DNA from: an uncultured Bacteroidales bacterium
GTDB lineage: Bacteria; Bacteroidota; Bacteroidia; Bacteroidales; P3
Direction: 5' to 3'
Assembly (NCBI GenBank): GCA_937906975.1
Contig: CALCUN010000018.1
Location: 1-28,489, forward strand
DNA length: 28,489 nucleotides
The position numbers and the translations under genes are program-made. This document shows positions 7,815-14,362 of this stretch, in pieces. The first letter of the stretch is position 1. The number at the start of each line of letters is the position of its first letter. The notes under the pieces were generated by a model that had not been told where the DNA came from, did no database searches, and saw only the letters and a program-made list of their open reading frames with translations.

Positions 7815-8246
7815 TTAGTCTTTCCAAAACGTTGTTTCAATAATTTCATCAAAGGTTATCGTGTAACCAAACTTCGCAAATATGTTCTCAATCTGCACTT
7901 GTTCCTCAGGGGATAGCGGTTTTTTAGCATTTCTTCTGCGGTAAAATCCCGTTTGACCAAAGAGTTGGATTAACTCATTCCTTATTTTCTCTACATCACT
8001 CACGAGAATATTTTCAAAAGCCTTCTTCATGCCGTATGCAATGCGAACTTTCTTGCAATCAACAAAGTATTTGCAATTTTTATCATTAAACTTTGCATGA
8101 TTAACCACTTGCAATAAATCACTACATTCCTCTAATTTCGCAACTGCAATATGCCTTAAACACTTCTCTACAAACGAACAATTATCGTTAAAGCACAATT
8201 TATAAGCCTTAGGCTTAGTAGAAAAATCAATATCCTTTACTTCCAT
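7815..8246 (-). CDS. Small cysteine-rich hypothetical protein (possibly DUF6078)
   Basis: The 143-residue protein has no signal peptide or membrane segment. It contains six cysteines, all in the first 64 residues (18, 23, 29, 41, 58, 64); KLCFNDNCSFVEKCLRHIAV and NDKNCKYFVDCKKVRIAYGM suggest a metal-binding or redox-active N-terminal part. The second half is charged and helical, with GQTGFYRRRNAKKPLSPEEQ, resembling a small nucleic-acid-associated module. From memory the pattern resembles the Bacteroidales DUF6078 family, whose function I do not know. The gene is isolated: a palindrome lies beyond its stop and a 12-bp inverted repeat lies upstream of its start. ATG at 8246 is the only sensible start. 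Confidence 0.75.
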   Translation of the reverse strand: MEVKDIDFSTKPKAYKLCFNDNCSFVEKCLRHIAVAKLEECSDLLQVVNHAKFNDKNCKYFVDCKKVRIAYGMKKAFENILVSDVEKIRNELIQLFGQTGFYRRRNAKKPLSPEEQVQIENIFAKFGYTITFDEIIETTFWKD

Positions 8247-8286
8247 ATAATAATTATTTGTTTAATATTTCCATTTACTCAATGAC

Positions 8287-8330
8287 ACTAAAAAAAGCAA
8301 AAATGTTACAACAGAGAGGCTTTTTTTAGT
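8287..8330. repeat. 12-bp inverted repeat, terminator-like on both strands
   Basis: ACTAAAAAAAGC (8287-8298) and GCTTTTTTTAGT (8319-8330) are perfect reverse complements around a 20-nt loop. Seven A and seven T form the outer part of the stem, as in A/U-type bidirectional terminators. On the minus strand it could end the ATPase transcript (stop at 8520) before the gene that starts at 8246. Confidence 0.55.
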
Positions 8331-8359
8331 TTCTTTATTATAGCCAAATACTTACTGAT

Positions 8360-8484
8360 ATGAAGAAAATTTATTCCTATCATTGATTTTATTTTTTCTT
8401 TTGGCTTTTGTAGAATATGAAAAGCATACTCTAACAAATGAAAATGGCGTAGTTGTTCCTCTTAATGAGGGATTGCACTGCTAA
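8360..8484 (+). pseudogene. Possible decayed small secreted-peptide gene
   Basis: ATG at 8360 gives MKKIYSYH and then a stop. After a one-base shift near 8366-8371 a second frame stays open to TAA at 8482-8484. It reads LFLSLILFFLLAFVEYEKH, then TLTNENGVVVPLNEGLHC. MKK joined to a strongly hydrophobic segment looks like a signal peptide, so a frameshifted remnant of a peptide of about 42 residues is possible. It ends inside the 22-bp direct repeat described for 8475. There is no homology evidence, and short open frames with Leu/Phe-rich translation are common by chance in AT-rich DNA. Confidence 0.2.
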
Positions 8485-8505
8485 GATTTAGCAATTATTA
8501 GAGTA
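8475..8505. repeat. Direct repeat copy 1 flanking the ATPase gene
   Basis: Starting at GCACTGCTAAG, 22 bp here (8475-8496) are identical to 10100-10121, and 28 of 31 bp match when extended to the GAGTA at each end. The core TGCTAA-GAT-TTAGCA is itself a perfect 6-bp inverted repeat. It lies 15 bp from the ATPase stop codon at 8520. Confidence 0.85.
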
Positions 8506-8519
8506 ATCAAAGAGGTAAT

Positions 8520-9941
8520 TTAAAATAAAGCGTCCATATCAAGTTTTGCTATGATTTGGTCGCTATACATGCCTGCTTTCATTCCAAAAGTCGTTATCAT
8601 CGTAGGAATTATACTGCTTTTTGTTTCTGTGGCTTCTTTGAAAGCTCTAATGCGATTTTGAATTTTAAGAAATTCTTCTTTGTCAAGACTATATAAGTCT
8701 TCGCTATACTTAACCTCACATAGGTTTATAATATTGTCTGCTCTATCAATTATAATATCAATCTGAGCTCCATTTTCAATTTTCTTTGTTTTCCATGAAT
8801 AAAACTCTGTTGACACGCTTGCAATTCCTAAGGCAGTCTTAATTTGTGGAATATGAGCTTTGCAAATACGTTCAAATGCAATTCCATACCAAGCAATAAC
8901 TTCGGAAGTATTGATATTTCGAGTCCAAAAATGCTCCTCTACGATGTTTTTTAAAGCAAAGGTATTGTAAAAAATAGTATAAAAATCTACTAATTGGTAA
9001 ATCGCAGAGTTTGTTTTTATTTTTTTTTCTCTTGTGTTGTACTTTCGTAAAAAATCACAATATAAAAGATCAGTAAGCATGTCGCCCAATTTACCATTGT
9101 TTGAAACGTCTAATTTTTTACACATTTCTTCTCTTGTTAATCCTTTTGGGTTCTTAGCAAGTAAAGATATAATCTCTATATATGGCTGAGGGTTTTTAAA
9201 GAGTGAAGAAAATAATCTGCGATATTCTTTTTTGAGTTCAGCATTTTCCCTAAAAAATAATCTATCTATACCTGTTGCGGGACTATCTGTTTTCTCAAAT
9301 AAACTCATATAATAAGGTACTCCGCCAATCGCCATATATGCTTGAATAATACTAAGACGATTCCATGCAAAACCATTACTTAGAAAATAATCTTCCGTTT
9401 CTTTAAGGGTAAATGGATGTAAATGTATTTCATGAGTAATACGATCGTGAAGCCCTCCATGGTTATCAATTATATTTCTAACCATCCACGATGTCGCAGA
9501 GCCACAAACAATCAACATAATCTCAGATTGCCAATTTGCCCAACTGTTCCAAAAATGTCCAAGTGCGTTTACAAATCCTGCTTTCGGTGTATCAAGACAA
9601 GGTAGCTCGTCAATAAAAATAACACATCGCTTACCTGATTTGATTTTTGTTTCAAGCAATTGACGAAGTGCGAAAAAGGCATCAATCCATGTTTGATTTT
9701 TCTTTCCTTTGTAGCCATAAGTTTTTAAGGCTATATGAAATGTTGCTATTTGTTCGGACTTGCTTCCTTCAATAACCCCTGTCATATCAAAAGTGAACTG
9801 ATTTTTGAAATATTGTCTAATAAGATAAGTTTTCCCTACGCGTCTTCTGCCATATACTGCTATAAATTCAGCCTTGCCAGAGTTGTAATATTGTTCAATC
9901 TGCGCAAGTTCTTTTTTTCTGCCGATAATTAGATGTCCCAT
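8520..9941 (-). CDS. ATPase_2/DUF234-type AAA ATPase with C-terminal PD-(D/E)xK-like domain
   Basis: The 473-residue protein opens with the P-loop domain typical of the 'archaeal-type' ATPase family: IGRKKELAQI, Walker A GRRRVGKT (31-38), Walker B VIFIDELPCLD (about 107-117) and VCGSATSWM as a probable sensor. A winged-helix-like stretch follows (KNPKGLTREEMCKKLDVSNN), then a C-terminal region with IDIIID (Asp395) and CEVKYS (Glu409, Lys411), the pattern of a DUF234/PD-(D/E)xK nuclease-like fold. Family members occur in many copies in Bacteroidota and archaea and have no settled role; links to mobile elements or defence are speculation. The gene stands alone, has its own promoter, and is bracketed by 22-bp direct repeats 1.6 kb apart. 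Confidence 0.88.
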   Translation of the reverse strand: MGHLIIGRKKELAQIEQYYNSGKAEFIAVYGRRRVGKTYLIRQYFKNQFTFDMTGVIEGSKSEQIATFHIALKTYGYKGKKNQTWIDAFFALRQLLETKIKSGKRCVIFIDELPCLDTPKAGFVNALGHFWNSWANWQSEIMLIVCGSATSWMVRNIIDNHGGLHDRITHEIHLHPFTLKETEDYFLSNGFAWNRLSIIQAYMAIGGVPYYMSLFEKTDSPATGIDRLFFRENAELKKEYRRLFSSLFKNPQPYIEIISLLAKNPKGLTREEMCKKLDVSNNGKLGDMLTDLLYCDFLRKYNTREKKIKTNSAIYQLVDFYTIFYNTFALKNIVEEHFWTRNINTSEVIAWYGIAFERICKAHIPQIKTALGIASVSTEFYSWKTKKIENGAQIDIIIDRADNIINLCEVKYSEDLYSLDKEEFLKIQNRIRAFKEATETKSSIIPTMITTFGMKAGMYSDQIIAKLDMDALF

Positions 9942-9966
9942 TTGATTATGTCGCTATATTCACAGT

Positions 9967-9975
9967 GCAAATATA
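9967..9975 (-). promoter_or_regulatory. -7 element of the ATPase gene promoter
   Basis: On the minus strand TATATTTGC (9975-9967) matches TAnnTTTGC, 25 bp upstream of the ATG at 9941. No good -33 TTTG is seen. Confidence 0.55.
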
Positions 9976-10099
9976 GTAATTCTTTTTAGAAAAAAGTGGC
10001 GATAATCTGCGAAAGTTAAAAAAAAAGCGTAACTTTCTCAGGTTATAATAATGCTTTTTATTTTTTTCTTTCTCAAAATACTCTCTGCATCATGGGACG

Positions 10100-10130
10100 G
10101 CACTGCTAAGATTTAGCAATTAAATGAGTA
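10100..10130. repeat. Direct repeat copy 2 flanking the ATPase gene
   Basis: This copy begins GCACTGCTAAG and carries the same TGCTAA-GAT-TTAGCA palindrome as 8475-8505. With the preceding GGGAC it reads in one frame as GTALLRFSN and a stop. I recall such short tails on small spurious ORFs in Bacteroidota genomes (unverified), which would suggest a dispersed repeat. Confidence 0.85.
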
Positions 10131-10152
10131 GGTAAAAGAATAAATTAGAGAT

Positions 10153-11376
10153 TTATTCAAATTTTATATTTTCCATTGGGTTGATTTTACTAATATTTCG
10201 TGCTGGAATTATTAGTGTTAGCATACATATTGCTATGCTTGAAAGGTTTACTATGATTAGGGCAGTTGGGGAAAATTCTATTGAAACGCTATCAAGATAG
10301 TAGCTTTCTTGGTCAAGTTTTATGAATTTATATTTTTGTTGTAGGTACATTAGTGTTAGTGCAAAGGCGTTTCCTATTAACATTGCTTTGGTTAGTATGT
10401 ATAGGGATTTGTATAGGTAGATTTTTGTAATGGATTTTGTGGTTGCTCCAAGGCTTTTGAATATTCCTATGTGCTTTGTTTGTTCAAATATCATTATTAG
10501 TAGTGTTGAACACGAGGTTATGATTGCGATAAAAGTCATTACAACTAATATTAGAATGACATTGGAATCTAAGAGGTTGAGCCATGCAAAGAGGCTCGGT
10601 TCCATTTCTTCTATGGTTTGAATGTCTTTGTCTTGTGATATGGAATGATAGATGTTTTGTGAGGATTGGTCAAGGTTTGTAAAGTCTTTTAGTTTTACTT
10701 CGTAGCCACTGTATTGGTTTTGTTGCCAAGAGAGTAGTTTTTGTAATACATTGGCGTTGCAAACTATGAATTTGTTGTCGTAATCTCCTAATCCTGTTTC
10801 GTATATTCCTTCTACGGTGAATGGTCTCACTTTGTAGTTTTGATTGATGTAAAAGTATATTTTTATTTTGTCGCCAATTTTTATGTTTAGTTTATTGGCT
10901 ATTGTTTGCGATATTAGGATTTGATTTTTATTTTCGGCTTTTGTGTAGTCGGGAATATTGCCTGATTTGAGGTTTTGTTTGAAAAAATCAAAATTGAATT
11001 TACTGTCTATTCCTTTTAGTGCTACTCCGTGAAAGTCTGTTTTGGTTTTGATTGCTCCTCCCATTAAAACGTATGGGCTTATTGTTTCTATGTTGTTTTC
11101 TTCTTTGTTTAGGTTTGCTATTTCTTGTTCTGAGAGATGGAAAACATTGTCGGAGGAGGTTGGATTTATGGTAAATGGTATTATGTGTAGGTGTGAGGTA
11201 AAGCCTGTTATTTTTTCTTTTATTTCATTTTTGAATCCTTGTAGTACTCCTATCGATACCAACATCACTGCTATCGATAGGGCTATGCCTGCTGTTGCTA
11301 TTCCTACTATTGGTTTAGAAAAGGATTTGCTTTTTTGTTTTAATAGTTTTTTTGCTACAAAGTATTCAAAATTCAT
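10153..11376 (-). CDS. LolE/FtsX-family ABC transporter permease
   Basis: The 407-residue membrane protein has the MacB/LolE layout. One N-terminal TM helix (about 25-45, IVGIATAGIALSIAVMLVSI) follows the cytoplasmic MNFEYFVAKKLLKQKSK. A large periplasmic domain of about 220 residues comes next, then three TM helices near the C-terminus (NVILILVVMTFIAIITSC, the segment around ILTKAMLIGNAFALTLMYL, and LIIVNLSSIAICMLTLIIP). It ends in ARNISKINPMENIKFE, the usual FtsX tail. Such permeases work with a LolD-type ATPase in lipoprotein export or envelope stress, but no ATPase gene lies nearby. The gene is divergent from manA. The best -7 element ends 3 bp before the ATG, which predicts an almost leaderless transcript. 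Confidence 0.9.
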   Translation of the reverse strand: MNFEYFVAKKLLKQKSKSFSKPIVGIATAGIALSIAVMLVSIGVLQGFKNEIKEKITGFTSHLHIIPFTINPTSSDNVFHLSEQEIANLNKEENNIETISPYVLMGGAIKTKTDFHGVALKGIDSKFNFDFFKQNLKSGNIPDYTKAENKNQILISQTIANKLNIKIGDKIKIYFYINQNYKVRPFTVEGIYETGLGDYDNKFIVCNANVLQKLLSWQQNQYSGYEVKLKDFTNLDQSSQNIYHSISQDKDIQTIEEMEPSLFAWLNLLDSNVILILVVMTFIAIITSCSTLLIMIFEQTKHIGIFKSLGATTKSITKIYLYKSLYILTKAMLIGNAFALTLMYLQQKYKFIKLDQESYYLDSVSIEFSPTALIIVNLSSIAICMLTLIIPARNISKINPMENIKFE

Positions 11377-11379
11377 ATT

Positions 11380-11388
11380 GCAAAGGTA
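11380..11388 (-). promoter_or_regulatory. -7 element abutting the permease start codon
   Basis: On the minus strand TACCTTTGC occupies 11388-11380 and the ATG begins at 11376. With transcription normally starting about 5 nt after the element, the mRNA would begin at or next to the A of the ATG. Confidence 0.55.
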
Positions 11389-11408
11389 ATACTTTTAAAT
11401 AGAATACG

Positions 11409-11417
11409 TATATTTGC
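11409..11417 (+). promoter_or_regulatory. -7 element of the manA promoter
   Basis: TATATTTGC at 11409-11417 matches TAnnTTTGC and predicts a leader of only about 11 nt before ATG at 11433. It lies 20 bp from the divergent permease -7 element, so the two promoters overlap. Confidence 0.6.
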
Positions 11418-11432
11418 ACAAATTTTAAATGT

Positions 11433-12416
11433 ATGGAACAAGGTTTATATCCACTAAAATTCCTTCCTTTATTTAAGAATAAGCCTTGGGGAGGAAATAA
11501 AATAAGAGATTTGTTGGGCGTTGATTATTCTCCGCTTCCTAATTGTGGGGAATTGTGGGTGCTTTCCTCTATTGAGGGTCAGGAAACTGTTGTTGAGAAT
11601 GGTTTTTTGACAGAATGCACTTTGCCTGAACTTATAGAAATGTATGCTGATGAGCTTTTGGGCGAGGAAAACTACAAGGAGTTTGGTGATTACTTTCCTT
11701 TGCTTTTTAAAATCATAGATGCTCAAGATAATCTTTCGGTTCAGGTGCACCCAGATGATGATTTTGCTCAAAATAATGGTTATCCTAACGGAAAAACTGA
11801 GATGTGGTATGTTATGGATAATGATAGCGAGGCGGTAATTTACAGCGGTTGGAATCGAAAGATGACAAAGGCTGATGTAATCAACAAGACAAAGGACGGA
11901 ACTATTGCCGAGTGTTTGAATTGTGATAAGGCTGAAAAGGGTGATTTGTTTTTTATTCCTGCTGGTAGAGTTCACGCTATTGGTAAGAACTCTTTGGTTG
12001 CAGAAATTCAACAAAGTTCTGATACTACTTATCGTTTATTTGATTGGAATAAGGTTGATGAAAATGGAAAGGGTAGAAAACTTCATATTGAAGAGGCTTT
12101 GAATGTTTTGGACTTAGGTAGGACTCCTCATGCTAAGTCGGGCTATGATTATTCCTTGAATAAAACTTCTAATTTGCTTACAACTCCTTTCTTCACTACT
12201 AATCTTATTAGTATTAATGTGGGACTTAAAAAGGATTATTCGGCTTTGGATAGTTTTGTTGTTTTGTTTTGTACAAGCGGTGAGGGATATGTGGAGGCTT
12301 TAGGACATAAAGTGCCAATAAAGGCCGCAGAAGTAATTCTTCTTCCTGCTATTTGTCAAGAGGCAAACATCATTCCAAAAGGTTTAATGGAAATTTTAGA
12401 AGTGTTTATTGTATAA
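11433..12416 (+). CDS. manA: Mannose-6-phosphate isomerase, class I
   Basis: This cytoplasmic zinc enzyme interconverts mannose-6-phosphate and fructose-6-phosphate, feeding GDP-sugar and glycan synthesis. The 327-residue protein is the short form common in Bacteroidota and Firmicutes. Zinc ligands fit QVHPDD (Gln104, His106), TEMWYV (Glu123) and PAGRVHAIG (His181). KPWGGNKI near the N-terminus, SSDTTYRLFDW and the cupin-like C-terminal half also match. The gamma-carbonic anhydrase-like gene follows 15 bp later, so the two are probably one transcript. Confidence 0.95.
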   Translation: MEQGLYPLKFLPLFKNKPWGGNKIRDLLGVDYSPLPNCGELWVLSSIEGQETVVENGFLTECTLPELIEMYADELLGEENYKEFGDYFPLLFKIIDAQDNLSVQVHPDDDFAQNNGYPNGKTEMWYVMDNDSEAVIYSGWNRKMTKADVINKTKDGTIAECLNCDKAEKGDLFFIPAGRVHAIGKNSLVAEIQQSSDTTYRLFDWNKVDENGKGRKLHIEEALNVLDLGRTPHAKSGYDYSLNKTSNLLTTPFFTTNLISINVGLKKDYSALDSFVVLFCTSGEGYVEALGHKVPIKAAEVILLPAICQEANIIPKGLMEILEVFIV

Positions 12417-12431
12417 AAAAATTATAAAGAA

Positions 12432-12950
12432 ATGGCTTTAATTAAGAAAGTAAATGGAATAGGCCCTCAGTTTGGAGAAAATATTTTTCTTGCCGACAAT
12501 GCAACTGTTGTTGGCGATGTTGTGATGGGAAAAGACTGCTCTGTGTGGTTTAATGCTGTGATTAGAGGCGATGTTCACTCAATTAGAATTGGAGATAGGG
12601 TGAATGTGCAAGATGGTGCAATTGTTCATTGTACTTATAAGACAGATCCTACTGTGATTGGAAACGATGTGAGTATTGCTCATAATGCTATTGTTCACGG
12701 TTGTACGATAAAGGATAATGTTCTTATTGGAATGGGTGCAATTGTCATGGATTCTTGTGTTGTGGAAAGCAATTGTATCATTGCAGCAGGTGCTGTCGTT
12801 TTGGAAGGTACACATTGCGAAAGTGGTTCTATTTATGCTGGTTGCCCTGCTAAAAAGGTAAAAGAAATAGATGCAGAACGATTAGAAGGAACAGTAAAAA
12901 GAATCTCAAGTTCTTATCCAATGTATGCAAGTTGGATTGATAATGAATAG
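12432..12950 (+). CDS. Gamma-carbonic anhydrase-like hexapeptide-repeat protein
   Basis: The 172 residues form a left-handed beta-helix of hexapeptide repeats (IRIGDRVNVQDGAIVHC, TVIGNDVSIAHNAIVHGC, DNVLIGMGAIVMDSCVV) and a C-terminal helix (ERLEGTVKRISSSYPMYASW). Three histidines at 66, 84 and 89 match the zinc-ligand pattern of gamma-class carbonic anhydrases. Arg45 and Asp47 in VIRGDVHS and Gln60 near the site are also kept. Many relatives (YrdA/PaaY-like) have weak or no carbonic anhydrase activity, so hydration of CO2 is possible but unproven. It sits 15 bp after manA. Confidence 0.9.
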   Translation: MALIKKVNGIGPQFGENIFLADNATVVGDVVMGKDCSVWFNAVIRGDVHSIRIGDRVNVQDGAIVHCTYKTDPTVIGNDVSIAHNAIVHGCTIKDNVLIGMGAIVMDSCVVESNCIIAAGAVVLEGTHCESGSIYAGCPAKKVKEIDAERLEGTVKRISSSYPMYASWIDNE

Positions 12951-13011
12951 TATCTCTTAGAAAAAATGCAAAAAAAAATTGCTCCATATAAAAAAAAACT
13001 GTACCTTTGCA

Positions 13012-13020
13012 GAACTTTTT
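13012..13020 (+). promoter_or_regulatory. -7 element of the ompA-like gene promoter
   Basis: TACCTTTGC at 13012-13020 matches the consensus exactly. The -33 region is an A-rich run without a clear TTTG. The predicted leader to ATG 13068 is about 42 nt and AT-rich. Confidence 0.7.
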
Positions 13021-13067
13021 TATAGCATCTTAGTATAAATTAGAAGAATAAGTAAATTTTAACGTTA

Positions 13068-14276
13068 ATGAAAAAAGTATTATTATGTTTAGCAGTTTTT
13101 GTGATGTCATTTACTGCTATCGGACAAGAAAAAGAAGAGAAAGTAGTTAGACACAGCGGTTTCGAAACAAACGCTCTTGTTGACAACTGGGAATTTTCTG
13201 TTCTTGGTGGTGTACAAGGATTCCACGTAGACCACACTGCACGTTTAGGTGAATCTATATCATTGTTTGAAAACATTGGAAACGAAATCATGCCTGCATT
13301 CCAAGTTTCTATTGGAAAATGGGTAACTCCTGTTTTCGGAGCAAGACTTGCTTTCCAAGGTTTTGGATTAAATGATGGTACAGAAGGAAACGAGTTTTCA
13401 AACAGTACTTATCACTACTTACACACTGACGTTATGGTAAACCTTACAAACTGGTTCTGTGGTTACAAACCAGCAAGATTCTATAACGCAGTTTTGATAG
13501 GAGGTTTTGGTTGGGCTGAATCTCAAGTACAAAATCGTCCTGATGATATAGAAAGTGATGACAACTGGAATGACGAATTTGCAGCAACAATTGGTTTGTC
13601 AAACAGATTTAGAATTTGCGATGCATTGTATGCACACGTAGATTTAAGCAGCTTTATCACAAAAGACGAGTTTAACAACGTTAACCAAAATGAAGGTAAC
13701 TTTGGTATAAACTACGAATTGATGGCTGGTCTTTCTTACCGTATCCCAACAGAAAGAGAATTTAAAGTTGTAGATTACACTCCTTACAAAAAGAAAATCT
13801 CTTCTTTGGAACAAGACTTAGCTGCATCACGTAAAGATGCTGAAGCAAGAAACAACGACAACAACAACTTGAAAAACCAAGTTGAAAAAGAAAGAAAAGC
13901 AAAAGAACAAGCATTAGCAGAAGCTAAAAGAATAAAAGAAACATTCACACTTACTTCTGGTCAATCATTATCTATCTACTTCACAATCGAAAGTAGCAAG
14001 GTTACAGACAGAAATATGGAAAACATTAAGTTCTTAGCTGAAGCAATAAAAACATCTGCAAAGAACAGAGTATTCACAATCACTGGTTATGCTGATGAAC
14101 AAACTGGTAGCGCTGAATACAACATGGAATTATCTAAGAGAAGAGCAGAAGCTGTTTACAATGCTTTAATCGACTTAGGAGTTGATTCTAACAAATTAAA
14201 AGTTGAATATAAGGGAGACACTGAACAACCATTCAAAGGACGTCCTTATATGAACAGAGTTGCAGTTGTTAGATAA
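13068..14276 (+). CDS. OmpA-family outer-membrane protein
   Basis: The 402-residue protein has a signal peptide (MKKVLLCLAVFVMSFTAIGQ) and an N-terminal beta-barrel-like region of about 210 residues rich in aromatic strand ends. A charged coiled-coil linker follows (about 240-295, KKKISSLEQDLAASRKDAEA onward), then an OmpA C-terminal peptidoglycan-binding domain (about 300-402). In the last domain FTITGYADEQTGSAEYNMEL and SKRRAEAVYNALIDLGV are the diaminopimelate-binding signature. It should anchor the outer membrane to the cell wall, like the Omp40/41 type of Porphyromonas. It has its own promoter and a strong terminator, and its translation-friendly codon choice suggests high expression. 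Confidence 0.93.
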   Translation: MKKVLLCLAVFVMSFTAIGQEKEEKVVRHSGFETNALVDNWEFSVLGGVQGFHVDHTARLGESISLFENIGNEIMPAFQVSIGKWVTPVFGARLAFQGFGLNDGTEGNEFSNSTYHYLHTDVMVNLTNWFCGYKPARFYNAVLIGGFGWAESQVQNRPDDIESDDNWNDEFAATIGLSNRFRICDALYAHVDLSSFITKDEFNNVNQNEGNFGINYELMAGLSYRIPTEREFKVVDYTPYKKKISSLEQDLAASRKDAEARNNDNNNLKNQVEKERKAKEQALAEAKRIKETFTLTSGQSLSIYFTIESSKVTDRNMENIKFLAEAIKTSAKNRVFTITGYADEQTGSAEYNMELSKRRAEAVYNALIDLGVDSNKLKVEYKGDTEQPFKGRPYMNRVAVVR

Positions 14277-14279
14277 TAA

Positions 14280-14310
14280 TTGTAGAAAAAATAGATAAAA
14301 TCTATATTTC
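14280..14310 (+). promoter_or_regulatory. Possible promoter of the LRR gene overlapping the ompA-like terminator
   Basis: TTG (14280-14282), a 20-nt spacer and TATATTTC (14303-14310, one base off TAnnTTTG) lie just before the terminator hairpin. The predicted start, near 14315, falls inside the left arm of that hairpin. Transcripts made here would lack part of it and escape termination. Confidence 0.35.
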
Positions 14311-14345
14311 AATCCCAAAAGTTTTTGAAACTTTTGGGATTTTTT
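14311..14345 (+). terminator. Rho-independent terminator of the ompA-like gene
   Basis: AATCCCAAAAG (14311-14321) pairs perfectly with CTTTTGGGATT (14331-14341) around a 9-nt loop, and the T run continues to 14345. It lies 34 bp past the stop and only 17 bp before the next ATG. Confidence 0.9.
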
Positions 14346-14362
14346 ATTTAAAATTAATAATT

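Noticed and set aside
10011..10037. 8-bp inverted repeat GAAAGTTA / TAACTTTC upstream of the ATPase promoter
   Set aside because: Short, AT-only arms around an A run are expected by chance here; no gene end needs a terminator at this place.
11469..12014. 181-codon open frame on the minus strand inside manA
   Set aside because: Antisense shadow of a well-supported gene; composition is not protein-like.
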